A stretch of 56,806 bases of DNA, taken from Bacteroidales bacterium 52_46. Its GTDB lineage: Bacteria; Bacteroidota; Bacteroidia; Bacteroidales; Muribaculaceae. Position 1 is the first letter of the stretch. Each line of letters opens with the position of its first letter. The position numbers and the translations under genes are program-made. The stretch is from contig MNQK01000011.1 of the NCBI GenBank assembly GCA_001915385.1, positions 1 through 56,806 of the forward strand. The letters run 5' to 3'. The notes beneath the pieces are model-generated. The model had not been told where the DNA came from and did not search any database. It saw nothing but the letters and a program-made list of their open reading frames with translations. This document shows positions 23,471-31,275 of the stretch, piece by piece.

Positions 23471-24583
23471 ATGAACCAATCAACAACAAATCCGGCGAGA
23501 ATAAGCGGAATGTTTCGCGGAGCGGCGATAGGCGCGACTATTGCGATGCCGATTTTTGTATTTTATATGTTTCTTGCGACATTTGAGGTAATAGAAATCC
23601 GTTGGCCAATGGGCTTTTTATCTGCATGTCGCACAATAGCAATCATTCAATTTGTAGGAATCCTTATCTGGGCCGGATGCCTTGCCGGATGCATTTTGCC
23701 GGCAAAACGGTTGAATATCTCTCAGCTTGGCCTCGGGTTATGTATTGCGGGCGCCTTAATCGGAGGCATTTTGCAATTGATAGTATCCAATGACGAGGAT
23801 TTGTTTGGCAAAATATGGTTCTCATTCTTTGAAAACGGGAAAGGAGATGGCACGACGTTGTTCATTGTCTTCAGTATTCTTGCCAACGTACCTCTTGCAA
23901 TAGGTTCGTTCTTGTCCGGCAAGAATTTACCGGCTATGAATAAAGTGACATTCGCATACGCTGTCATTGCTGTTTTCCCTTTAATAATATTGGCATTGCT
24001 GGACTCTATAGATGGGAGAAACGGGCAAACAATCTGTCTCCTGCTGTTTGTACTTCTGTTTGTCTGTATTGCAGTTGCTCTTATGGGATGGTGGGGTGCT
24101 GTCGGGCAAGCTAAATATCTTGAAGATGACGGTGAAACGGACAAAAACAGTCAGGATGCCCGGAATAACGTGCCGGTTCAGCCGGCTATAACCGCCGAAC
24201 AGAAAAATATGCTGTCGGGAATGAGCAATCAGGAACTTACCAATGTGGTGAACAATCCGGCGCTTTATGCTGCCGGTTTTGTAGATGCCGCACGTAAGAT
24301 GCTCTCAGTGCGGCAGGCGATGGTGTCGTTGAACAATATGACTGACGAGCAGATGCTTGCGGCTATCCACAATAACCCGCAGGGTTTCTCCCACGACGTT
24401 CTCGACGCTATATCTATGGAACTTCTCAAACGTGAGGCTCCTGCATTCATCAACGAAGTAGCGTCGCTCTCGACCCCCGAACTGCAGGCGATGGTCTACA
24501 ATGCCGGCGCATACTACGACGGCTACATAAAGCTCGCCAACCGCGTGCTCAACGAACGCATCAATCTTCCCCGGAAGGCGTGA
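23471..24583 (+). CDS. Six-helix membrane protein with three C-terminal helical repeats, 370 aa
   Basis: Transmembrane helices lie near 18-38, 54-76, 86-104, 129-149, 160-178 and 188-208. After a polar linker there are three repeats of about 37 residues at 247-283, 287-322 and 331-363. They share the pattern M/L-S/T-x-x-E/Q-x-x-x-x-(V/I)-x-N-x-x-x-(Y/F) followed by a helix (MSNQELTNVVNNPALYAAGF; MTDEQMLAAIHNNPQGF; LSTPELQAMVYNAGAYYDGY). I do not recognise the family. It probably shares a transcript with the ExbD-like lipoprotein, 21 bp upstream, suggesting an envelope complex of unknown purpose. Confidence 0.75.
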   Translation: MNQSTTNPARISGMFRGAAIGATIAMPIFVFYMFLATFEVIEIRWPMGFLSACRTIAIIQFVGILIWAGCLAGCILPAKRLNISQLGLGLCIAGALIGGILQLIVSNDEDLFGKIWFSFFENGKGDGTTLFIVFSILANVPLAIGSFLSGKNLPAMNKVTFAYAVIAVFPLIILALLDSIDGRNGQTICLLLFVLLFVCIAVALMGWWGAVGQAKYLEDDGETDKNSQDARNNVPVQPAITAEQKNMLSGMSNQELTNVVNNPALYAAGFVDAARKMLSVRQAMVSLNNMTDEQMLAAIHNNPQGFSHDVLDAISMELLKREAPAFINEVASLSTPELQAMVYNAGAYYDGYIKLANRVLNERINLPRKA

Positions 24584-24601
24584 TGCCGATTGCTGCGCAA
24601 C

Positions 24602-24738
24602 AGGGGCGGGGGCGTCTCGCCCCCGTGGTAACTTGCTGTATATAATACCACGGGGGCGAGACGCCCCCGCTCCACTCAAGTAAACAGCGATGAATCGCGT
24701 CCTTGTAATTGGCTATGATTGCTGATTGCAGGGACGCG
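24602..24738. repeat. GC-rich double-hairpin palindrome, copy 3, with a trailing hairpin
   Basis: The left core CGGGGGCG TCT CGCCCCCG and the right core CGGGGGCG AGA CGCCCCCG are perfect inverted copies, extended by GTGGTA and TACCAC. On the right the flank GTAAACAGC-GATGAATCGCGTCC matches copy 1. CGCGTCC (24696-24702) pairs with GGACGCG (24732-24738) just past the stop codon of the Ca2+ ATPase gene. The element lies between convergent genes. Confidence 0.8.
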
Positions 24739-24740
24739 CT

Positions 24741-27419
24741 TTATTTGCGGGCGGTGAGGAGGCGGCTCAGTTCGCCTATCCAGAGGACGAGGGAGGTTGA
24801 GCCGAGGATTATGAGCCAGTCGGTGAGGCGCAGGGGCACTACGTTGAAGAACTGGCCTCCGAACTGGATAATCAGTATCTGGCCTATGAAGATGCATAGC
24901 GCTATCAGCTCGAATTCACCGCATCCCTTGAGGTGGAAGGCTCTGCGGCGTGTCATGTAGGCGCGGGCGTTGAACATGTTCCAGAACTGCAGGAACACGA
25001 AGATGGTGAAGAACATGCTCAGTTCGTAGGGCGTCAGGCCTTTGTCGGCGCCAATCCTGACGTGGAACAGGTCGGTAAGCGAAGTGACGTCGGCATGCTC
25101 GAAGATGTAGAGCAGACTTAACAGCAGGATGAAGAACAGTCCGCCCACTCCGATTATCGCGCGCCACATGCTACGGGTGATTATGAACGCCGACCGGTCG
25201 CGCGGGGCGGCCTGCATGACCGACCGCGACGGTGGCAGCGATGCAAGCGCCATTGCGGCGAAAGTGTCCATGATGAGGTTGACCCACAGCATCTGGGTCA
25301 CGGTCAGCGGAGAGTCGGTGCCCATAAAGGCGCCCGACAGCACTATGAGGCAGGCGACGACGTTGACGGTCAGCTGGAACAGCACGAACCGCTGTATGTT
25401 CTGATAGAGGGAGCGGCCCCACATCACGGCGCGTCCGATTGACGAGAAGGAGTTGTCGACGATGGTTATGTCGGAGGCTTCCTTGGCTACCGAGGTGCCG
25501 TCGCCCATCGAGAGGCCCACGTGGGCGGCTTTCAGTGCCGGAGCGTCGTTGGTGCCGTCGCCTGTCACGGCCACGACCTCGTTGCGTTTCTGGAGTGTCT
25601 CGACAAGGCGTTTCTTGTCGCCCGGACGGGCGCGGGCTATCACTTTCAGACCGTCGACGCGGTCATACAGTTCTTTGTCGGACAAGGCGGCGAATTCCGG
25701 GCCGGTGATGATGCATTCCTGAGTGTCGCCGTCGCTGACAAGGCCTATTTGGCGTCCGATTTCGCGTGCGGTGGCCGGGGTATCGCCGGTCACGATTTTT
25801 ACCTTTATTCCCGCATCGAGGCATTCTTTTACAGCTGCGGGCACATCGGCGCGCACGGGGTCGGAAATGGCGGTGATGCCGATGAATTCGAGGTCGACAC
25901 CGGCGTTGCGCGATGCGAGTTGAGTGAGGTCGGGGAGCGGTGCGCCGGCAGGCAGCTCGGCGTATGCGAATCCGAGGGTGCGCATCGCCTGACGCTGATA
26001 GTCAAGCAACTGCTCGTTGATTTGAGCGGGCGTACGGCCTCCGGCAATCCTGTCGCACAGCGAGAGTACGATTTCGGGTGCGCCCTTCACGTAGAGCACC
26101 GGACCGCCCGTGACGGCCGATTTTACAATCGTGGCCATGAATTTGCGTTCGGTGGTGAAAGGAAGTTCTTCCAGCCGCGGAGCTGCGTCGCTCAATGCCG
26201 TATGGTCAATGCCGTCGGCATGCAGGCGCAGAAGCAACGCTCCCTCCGTCGGGTTGCCGAGCGCTTTGGGGCGTTCGCCCGACAGGTCGAGTGTGGCGGT
26301 GGAGTTGACGGCGATGCCTTCGTTGATTATGTCGCGCGGAGTGTCGCCCCAGAACTGCATGTCGGCCACCTGCATCTGGTTTTGGGTGAGGGTGCCGGTC
26401 TTGTCGGTGCATATCACGGTGGCGGCGCCCATCGTCTCGCAGGCATGCATCTTGCGCACGAGGTTGTTGGTGCGGAGCATGCGGCGCATGGAGTAGGCGA
26501 GCGAGAGGGTAACGGCCATCGGCAGCCCCTCGGGGACGGAAACTACCACCAGCGTAACGGCTATCATGAGCGTCTGCAGCAGGTAGGCGGCGAACTCCAT
26601 CGTCAGAAAACCGTCGAATTCCGGGCTTAGATAATACATCAGGCAGCGGCCGGCGATGACGAGTCCGCCGACTATGTAGCTCATCTTCGACACGAGGCGC
26701 CCGAGCCGGTCGAGCTGCTCGTTGAGCGGGGTTTTTACCGACGAGTCAATCTGCGCTTCGTGGAATACCTTGCCGTTTTCGGTGGCGTCGCCCACCTTGT
26801 CGACTTTGAATATGCCGTGCCCCTCCATTACCTTGGTTCCGCGCAGCACGTAGTCGCTTTTATAAGTGGCCTCGGGGTCGAAATCGTCGGGATTGACCGT
26901 CTTGTGGCAGGCGGGTTCGCCGGTGAGTGTGGACTCGTCCATAGTGAGTGTCACCGCTTCGAGCAATTGCCCGTCGGCGGGAACCTCGTCGCCGGTGTTG
27001 AGTATCACGATGTCGCCGACAACGACGTCGCGTTTGGGTATCTCTATCGTGTTGCCGTCGCGGATTACGCGTACGGCCTCTTCGTCGTTGACCTGGTTGA
27101 GGATGGCGAACTCACGGTCGGCTTTCATCTCGAATATGAATGCAAGCCCGGTGGCAAGTATGATGGCCATGAATATGCCCGTCGGCTCGAAAAACACGGT
27201 GGCGCCTTCGTCAAGACAGAAATACTCGTAGAGCGATATGCATATCGACAATGCTCCCGCAACGAGGAGGATGATAATCAGCGGGTCACGAAACTTCTCC
27301 AGAAAGCAGCGGAAAAGCGATTTTTTCTTTGCCGGGGTGAGGACGTTTACGCCATGTTCCTGACGGCTTCTGATAACTTCTGCCTCGGTCAGTCCGACAA
27401 GGTGAGGTTTTTTCTCCAT
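24741..27419 (-). CDS. Calcium-transporting P-type ATPase (PMCA/IIB-like), 892 aa
   Basis: Pumps cations, probably Ca2+, out across the inner membrane at the cost of ATP. The actuator loop TGEP lies near 167, the PEGLP motif of helix M4 is in VVSVPEGLPMAVTLSLAYSM, the phosphorylated Asp is Asp338 in DKTGTLT, and the hinge TGDGTNDAP is near 617. A cation ATPase N-terminal domain opens the protein (LVGLTEAEVIRSRQEHGVNVLTP), and six C-terminal helices end it. There is no C-terminal calmodulin-binding tail. It lies 77 bp after the 256-aa membrane protein and is probably the last gene of the operon that starts with polyprenyl diphosphate synthase. Ion choice is inferred from family resemblance. 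Confidence 0.94.
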   Translation of the reverse strand: MEKKPHLVGLTEAEVIRSRQEHGVNVLTPAKKKSLFRCFLEKFRDPLIIILLVAGALSICISLYEYFCLDEGATVFFEPTGIFMAIILATGLAFIFEMKADREFAILNQVNDEEAVRVIRDGNTIEIPKRDVVVGDIVILNTGDEVPADGQLLEAVTLTMDESTLTGEPACHKTVNPDDFDPEATYKSDYVLRGTKVMEGHGIFKVDKVGDATENGKVFHEAQIDSSVKTPLNEQLDRLGRLVSKMSYIVGGLVIAGRCLMYYLSPEFDGFLTMEFAAYLLQTLMIAVTLVVVSVPEGLPMAVTLSLAYSMRRMLRTNNLVRKMHACETMGAATVICTDKTGTLTQNQMQVADMQFWGDTPRDIINEGIAVNSTATLDLSGERPKALGNPTEGALLLRLHADGIDHTALSDAAPRLEELPFTTERKFMATIVKSAVTGGPVLYVKGAPEIVLSLCDRIAGGRTPAQINEQLLDYQRQAMRTLGFAYAELPAGAPLPDLTQLASRNAGVDLEFIGITAISDPVRADVPAAVKECLDAGIKVKIVTGDTPATAREIGRQIGLVSDGDTQECIITGPEFAALSDKELYDRVDGLKVIARARPGDKKRLVETLQKRNEVVAVTGDGTNDAPALKAAHVGLSMGDGTSVAKEASDITIVDNSFSSIGRAVMWGRSLYQNIQRFVLFQLTVNVVACLIVLSGAFMGTDSPLTVTQMLWVNLIMDTFAAMALASLPPSRSVMQAAPRDRSAFIITRSMWRAIIGVGGLFFILLLSLLYIFEHADVTSLTDLFHVRIGADKGLTPYELSMFFTIFVFLQFWNMFNARAYMTRRRAFHLKGCGEFELIALCIFIGQILIIQFGGQFFNVVPLRLTDWLIILGSTSLVLWIGELSRLLTARK

Positions 27420-27496
27420 TCTTAAATGAAAATCAGGCTATATATGATAAATAAAACTTATGATATACTGATATACAATTGTTGCATGCCGACGGT

Positions 27497-28267
27497 TCAT
27501 TCGGTCGGCTGATTGGTGCCGTAGTCTGCCGCTTCCACGGGGTGACGCAGCACTTCGGTAGCGCCTTCAAGCCATCCGCCTGCCCATTTCACGAGGGTGA
27601 AGATGGTGAATATGAGGAGTGCGCCTTCGCATAAGCCTAACACAACCAGGGAGTCGATGGCCGCGGAAAGGAGGGCTATAACGATTCCGGCGAAGAAGCA
27701 GTAGACGCCGTAGCGTGCGCCGCGTGCGCAGTTGCGCATCGCTTCGATATTGGTGGTCGCCGCTATAGTGGCTGTCTTGTTCATGATTACGAACAGCGAG
27801 ATGATGGTGAATGCGGCTAAAATGATGTATATCACGACAAATATAATGCCTAATGTGGCCCATTTCCTGAGGTCGGCATCGGCATTGTCGACAAAGTCGA
27901 TATAGGTCTGAGCCGACGATGGAAGCGCTATCGCCATGATGAGGAATACGGTGCCTATAATACAGTAAATCAGGAAAAACAGCTTGAGGGTAGCGAATGC
28001 GTCGCCCGCTTTGGTGATGCCGAAAGCCTTGTGGGCCTGTGCGAAGCCGAGGTACGACATGATATAGCCAGTAAGACCGACGACGGCTGTCAAGATTAGT
28101 ATTATTTTTGTCATGCCCATGCCGTCGCTGTAGGAAGTGGCGCTGTTTATGCCGATAATGAAGGCTAATGCAGAGAGTAGAATCGTACCTCCGATGGTGA
28201 CGATAGGTGCCCAGCCAATCTTGAGGAAAGCGCTGCGCAGTACTGAAGTTTCAGTAATTGTTGACAT
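27497..28267 (-). CDS. Multi-pass membrane protein of unknown function, 256 aa
   Basis: Not recognised. Six hydrophobic segments: about 18-38, 51-71, 90-111, 135-160, 188-208 and 212-232. No enzyme motif or cleaved signal peptide is visible. The tail is polar (RHPVEAADYGTNQPTE). It lies 22 bp after the polyprenyl diphosphate synthase gene and 77 bp before the Ca2+ ATPase gene on the same strand, so all three are probably one transcript. Confidence 0.8.
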   Translation of the reverse strand: MSTITETSVLRSAFLKIGWAPIVTIGGTILLSALAFIIGINSATSYSDGMGMTKIILILTAVVGLTGYIMSYLGFAQAHKAFGITKAGDAFATLKLFFLIYCIIGTVFLIMAIALPSSAQTYIDFVDNADADLRKWATLGIIFVVIYIILAAFTIISLFVIMNKTATIAATTNIEAMRNCARGARYGVYCFFAGIVIALLSAAIDSLVVLGLCEGALLIFTIFTLVKWAGGWLEGATEVLRHPVEAADYGTNQPTE

Positions 28268-28289
28268 GTTGTTGGGAAAATAATAGTTT

Positions 28290-29264
28290 TTATACCTCGC
28301 GGTGGATTGTGTAGTCGAGAATGTCGGCGAGATAACCGGTCACGGCCTTGTTGTCAAATCTGTCGAGAATCGGGGCGGCCTGCGCCTTGAGGCTTTCCAT
28401 CGTGGCGTATGCATAGTCGATGCCGCCGTTGGCCTTGGCGTATTCGATAAGGCGGTTGATGTCGTCGGTCGACAGTTCCTCCTGCTGCGAGAGCTGAAGC
28501 ATTGCGGGACGCAACGCAGACGTGTCAGTTTCGAGCACGTGGAGCAGCGGCAGGGTGATTTTGCCCTCGCGCAGGTCGTTGCCTGTGGGCTTGCCTATGT
28601 TCTTGTCCTCGTAGTAATCGAAGATGTCGTCCTTGATCTGGAAGCAGAGGCCGAGCAGACGTGCGAACTCGCTTATGGCGGCGATGTCGGCGTCGGAAGC
28701 GCCTACGGCATAGCCTCCCATCTCGACGCATGCCATGAACAGCGAGGCTGTCTTGCGCTCGATAGTCTGCATGTAGGCCGGCTCGGTGAGGTTGTGGAAG
28801 CGGGCGCAGTATATCTGGTCAAGCTCGCCTATCGACAGCAGTTTGCCCAGGCGCGCTATGGCGTTGATGATGCGTATGTCGCCGGTCATCATCGCAAGCT
28901 GGAGCGACGATGACACAAAGAAGTCGCCCACGAGCACAGCGATATGGTTGTCCCAGATGCCGTTGATGGTAGGGGTGTTGCGCCGTATCTTGGTTTCGTC
29001 GACAACATCGTCGTGTATGAGCGACGCGTTGTGCAGCAGTTCGACGGCAGCGGCGCCCCTGATGACGTTCTCGTTGACCTCGCCCAACAGCTTGGCGCTG
29101 AGTATCACCAATATAGGACGTATCTGTTTCCCTTTCGTGCGGAGATAATTGTCGACAATGCGGTTCATCAACTCGTTGGGTGAGTCGAGTGTGGAGGCAA
29201 TCAATTCGTTAAGCGCCTTCAGTTCGGGAGTGATGAGCTGTTGTATTTCTTTTATTGACGGCAT
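28290..29264 (-). CDS. Polyprenyl diphosphate synthase (octaprenyl-type), 324 aa
   Basis: Adds isopentenyl diphosphate units in trans to an allylic primer to build the quinone side chain. The first Asp-rich motif is DDVVD (85-89, in LIHDDVVDE) and the second is DDIFD (212-216, in QIKDDIFD); KGKQIRP near 44-50 binds the diphosphate. Length and layout fit IspB-like long-chain synthases; the chain length made cannot be read with confidence. The start was set at MPSIKEIQ (29264), not the ATG four codons upstream, because a -7 element (29274-29281) overlaps that upstream codon. First gene of an apparent three-gene operon. Confidence 0.93.
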   Translation of the reverse strand: MPSIKEIQQLITPELKALNELIASTLDSPNELMNRIVDNYLRTKGKQIRPILVILSAKLLGEVNENVIRGAAAVELLHNASLIHDDVVDETKIRRNTPTINGIWDNHIAVLVGDFFVSSSLQLAMMTGDIRIINAIARLGKLLSIGELDQIYCARFHNLTEPAYMQTIERKTASLFMACVEMGGYAVGASDADIAAISEFARLLGLCFQIKDDIFDYYEDKNIGKPTGNDLREGKITLPLLHVLETDTSALRPAMLQLSQQEELSTDDINRLIEYAKANGGIDYAYATMESLKAQAAPILDRFDNKAVTGYLADILDYTIHREV

Positions 29265-29273
29265 AAGTGACCG

Positions 29274-29281
29274 CAAATTTA
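29274..29281 (-). promoter_or_regulatory. -7 element that decides the polyprenyl synthase start
   Basis: TAAATTTG on the minus strand ends at 29274, so transcription would start near 29268, only a few bases before the ATG at 29264. A TTG-like -33 box is not evident. Confidence 0.45.
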
Positions 29282-29493
29282 CTAAATTTTTTTATAATCA
29301 CGAATTAAAAATATCTATTTTCAGGATAACCCACCCGAAATGGTTCAATAGGGCATTTGGATTATTCTCCAACCCTAAATTTGATTTAATCAAAACACGT
29401 TCATCAACGGAAGACCATGTAGATATACTTAACTGTGTTTCCTCATATTTGAATATAAGACAACGTGAGGTCATAGAAAACTGCCAAAAGTAA
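29282..29493 (+). pseudogene. Possible remnant of a coding sequence without a start codon
   Basis: In one plus-strand frame this gap reads as protein-like sequence with no stop and no Met (for example ISIFRITHPKWFNRAFGLF and EDHVDILNCVSSYLNI), ending at 29493. It has no start signal and abuts the promoter of the divergent gene. It may be the tail of a gene cut off when the neighbouring AT-rich segment arrived, or chance. The rest of the gap to 29620 holds only a promoter. Confidence 0.25.
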
Positions 29494-29576
29494 AGAGGAA
29501 GTTAATGGCAGGTAAATGAATGAGCCTATAAGTGGGTTATTATAATTTAATAATCGGGGATTTTGTTGATATTTGG

Positions 29577-29607
29577 TTGTGTAAAATAGGGGATTTTGCT
29601 ATCTTTG
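29577..29607 (+). promoter_or_regulatory. Promoter of the AAA ATPase gene
   Basis: TTG at 29577-29579, 20 nt, then TATCTTTG at 29600-29607. Transcription would start near 29613, favouring the ATG at 29636 or possibly 29621. Confidence 0.65.
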
Positions 29608-29635
29608 CATCGTTTAAAAAATGAGGATTTGCAAT

Positions 29636-30970
29636 ATGCATACATTCAAACGTAAGATTTATAATCAGATATTGTATTGGAAACAAACTTCTGATGGTAA
29701 AAGGGCGTTGTTGGTCAAAGGAGCCCGTCGTGTCGGAAAGTCAACCATTGTAGAGGAATTTGCACGCAACGAGTATCAGTCATACATTTTGATTGATTTC
29801 TCCAAGGCTTCTAAACAGACAATAGACCTGTTTAACGATATATCCGATTTGAATTTTCTTTTTCTGCAGTTGCAGATGATATATAAGGTTGAATTGCACG
29901 AACGGAATTCAGTCATTATATTTGATGAAGTGCAGCTGGCACCACTTGCACGGCAAGCAATAAAACATTTGGTCGCTGACCGCAGGTATGATTACATTGA
30001 AACCGGATCACTGATAGGTATTCGTAAATATACTGAAAAAATAGTTATACCAAGCGAAGAAACAACCATCGAAATGCATCCTATGGATTTTGAGGAATTC
30101 CGTTGGGCTCTCGGTGATACCATTTCTGTTCCTCTGTTAAAAAAATGCTTTGAGAAACAGCAGCCTATGGGTGATGCCGTATGCCGTCAGATGCTTAAAG
30201 ACTATCGATTGTATATGCTTATCGGTGGCATGCCGCAATCTGTGAACGAATATCTGGAAACCAATAATTTTGTGCGCGTAGATGAAATGAAACGTACAAT
30301 TCTTGCCTTATACGAGTCAGATATGCGGAAAATAGACTCCACAGGTAGGGCTTCAATGATGTTCAGCAATGTAGCAGCTCAACTTTCGCATGGCGGTGGT
30401 AGATTTCAGGTCTCAACTGTAATTGAAAACCAACGTGCCGAGAATATCCTTCCATTATTGGAGGACATGAAAGCCAGTATGATGGTTAATGTCGCCAATC
30501 ATTGTGATGATCCTAATGTTGGAATGTCATTGACAAAGAATCTGGAGAAATTCAAATTGTATATGAATGATACAGGATTGTTTGTAACACATATATTCAA
30601 AGACAAGAAAGCCGTTGACAATATTATTTATAGGAAATTACTCCTTGACAAACTTGAAACCAATCTTGGTTATCTCTTTGAAAATATGGTTGCTCAAACG
30701 TTGAGGGCCATCGGTGATGATCTTTTTTACTATACGTTCCCGTCGGAGACTTCCAACCATAGTTACGAAATTGATTTTTTGATTAGCCGTGATAACAAGA
30801 TTTGTCCATTGGAAGTCAAATCAGGCGGTTATAACACTCATCCATCGATTGACGAGTTTGTAAGAAAATTTTCACATCGAATAAGGGACAAGTATCTGAT
30901 ATATACTAAAGATTTTAAGAAAGACAAAGACATAATCCTGCTGCCGGTCTATCTTGCTCAATTCCTGTAA
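29636..30970 (+). CDS. AAA (AAA_14) ATPase with DUF4143 domain, 444 aa
   Basis: Walker A GARRVGKST (29-37) and Walker B VIIFDEVQ (93-100) mark the ATPase domain. The C-terminal DUF4143 region contains a PD-(D/E)xK-like signature (YEIDFLISRDNKICPLEVKSG: E-ID then E-K), so the protein may bind or cut DNA. These stand-alone ATPases are common and scattered in gut Bacteroidales and archaea, and their role is unsettled. The ATG at 29621 is an alternative start (MRICNMHTF). Base composition is visibly AT-richer than in the genes at 24.7-29.2 kb and 32.5-36 kb, suggesting transfer. It points towards a YhcG-type nuclease gene. Confidence 0.88.
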   Translation: MHTFKRKIYNQILYWKQTSDGKRALLVKGARRVGKSTIVEEFARNEYQSYILIDFSKASKQTIDLFNDISDLNFLFLQLQMIYKVELHERNSVIIFDEVQLAPLARQAIKHLVADRRYDYIETGSLIGIRKYTEKIVIPSEETTIEMHPMDFEEFRWALGDTISVPLLKKCFEKQQPMGDAVCRQMLKDYRLYMLIGGMPQSVNEYLETNNFVRVDEMKRTILALYESDMRKIDSTGRASMMFSNVAAQLSHGGGRFQVSTVIENQRAENILPLLEDMKASMMVNVANHCDDPNVGMSLTKNLEKFKLYMNDTGLFVTHIFKDKKAVDNIIYRKLLLDKLETNLGYLFENMVAQTLRAIGDDLFYYTFPSETSNHSYEIDFLISRDNKICPLEVKSGGYNTHPSIDEFVRKFSHRIRDKYLIYTKDFKKDKDIILLPVYLAQFL

Positions 30971-31094
30971 GGAATATTTAATAATCCGGGGTAAATCAAG
31001 GACTGCCAATCTGATATTGTACAATCGACATTTGTTCTTTGTTTTAAATAGGAAATGAGCCGAAAAATAACTGAAAACAGCATCAACTCTTCTG

Positions 31095-31264
31095 TAAGAG
31101 CTTGTCTAAATTTATTTGATGCAGATTTTGAGATGGATTGTCAGATGGATTTTTGCTTGCGATGTCATCGACGAAGTCGCTTTGCTTGCAAAGAACGAGC
31201 GTAGCCGTAGCTACGTGACTGAAGAGCGAGCAACAAAGTAATATGAATTTTAGACAATCTCTTA
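31095..31264. mobile_element. Miniature inverted-repeat element between the ATPase and YhcG genes (copy 2)
   Basis: About 170 bp. The ends pair: TAAGAGCTTGTCTAAATTT at 31095 and TAAGAGATTGTCTAAAATT read inward from 31264. The interior has AACGAGCGTAGCCGTAGC and TACGTGACTGAAGAGCGAGC, matching the layout of the element at 19043-19204. There is no coding capacity. It occupies most of the 305-bp gap between the convergent genes. Confidence 0.7.
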
Positions 31265-31275
31265 TATCTATCGGA

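Noticed and set aside
25521..26630. 369-codon open frame antisense to the P-type ATPase
   Set aside because: Gly/Arg-rich nonsense sequence lying wholly inside a gene with all its motifs intact.
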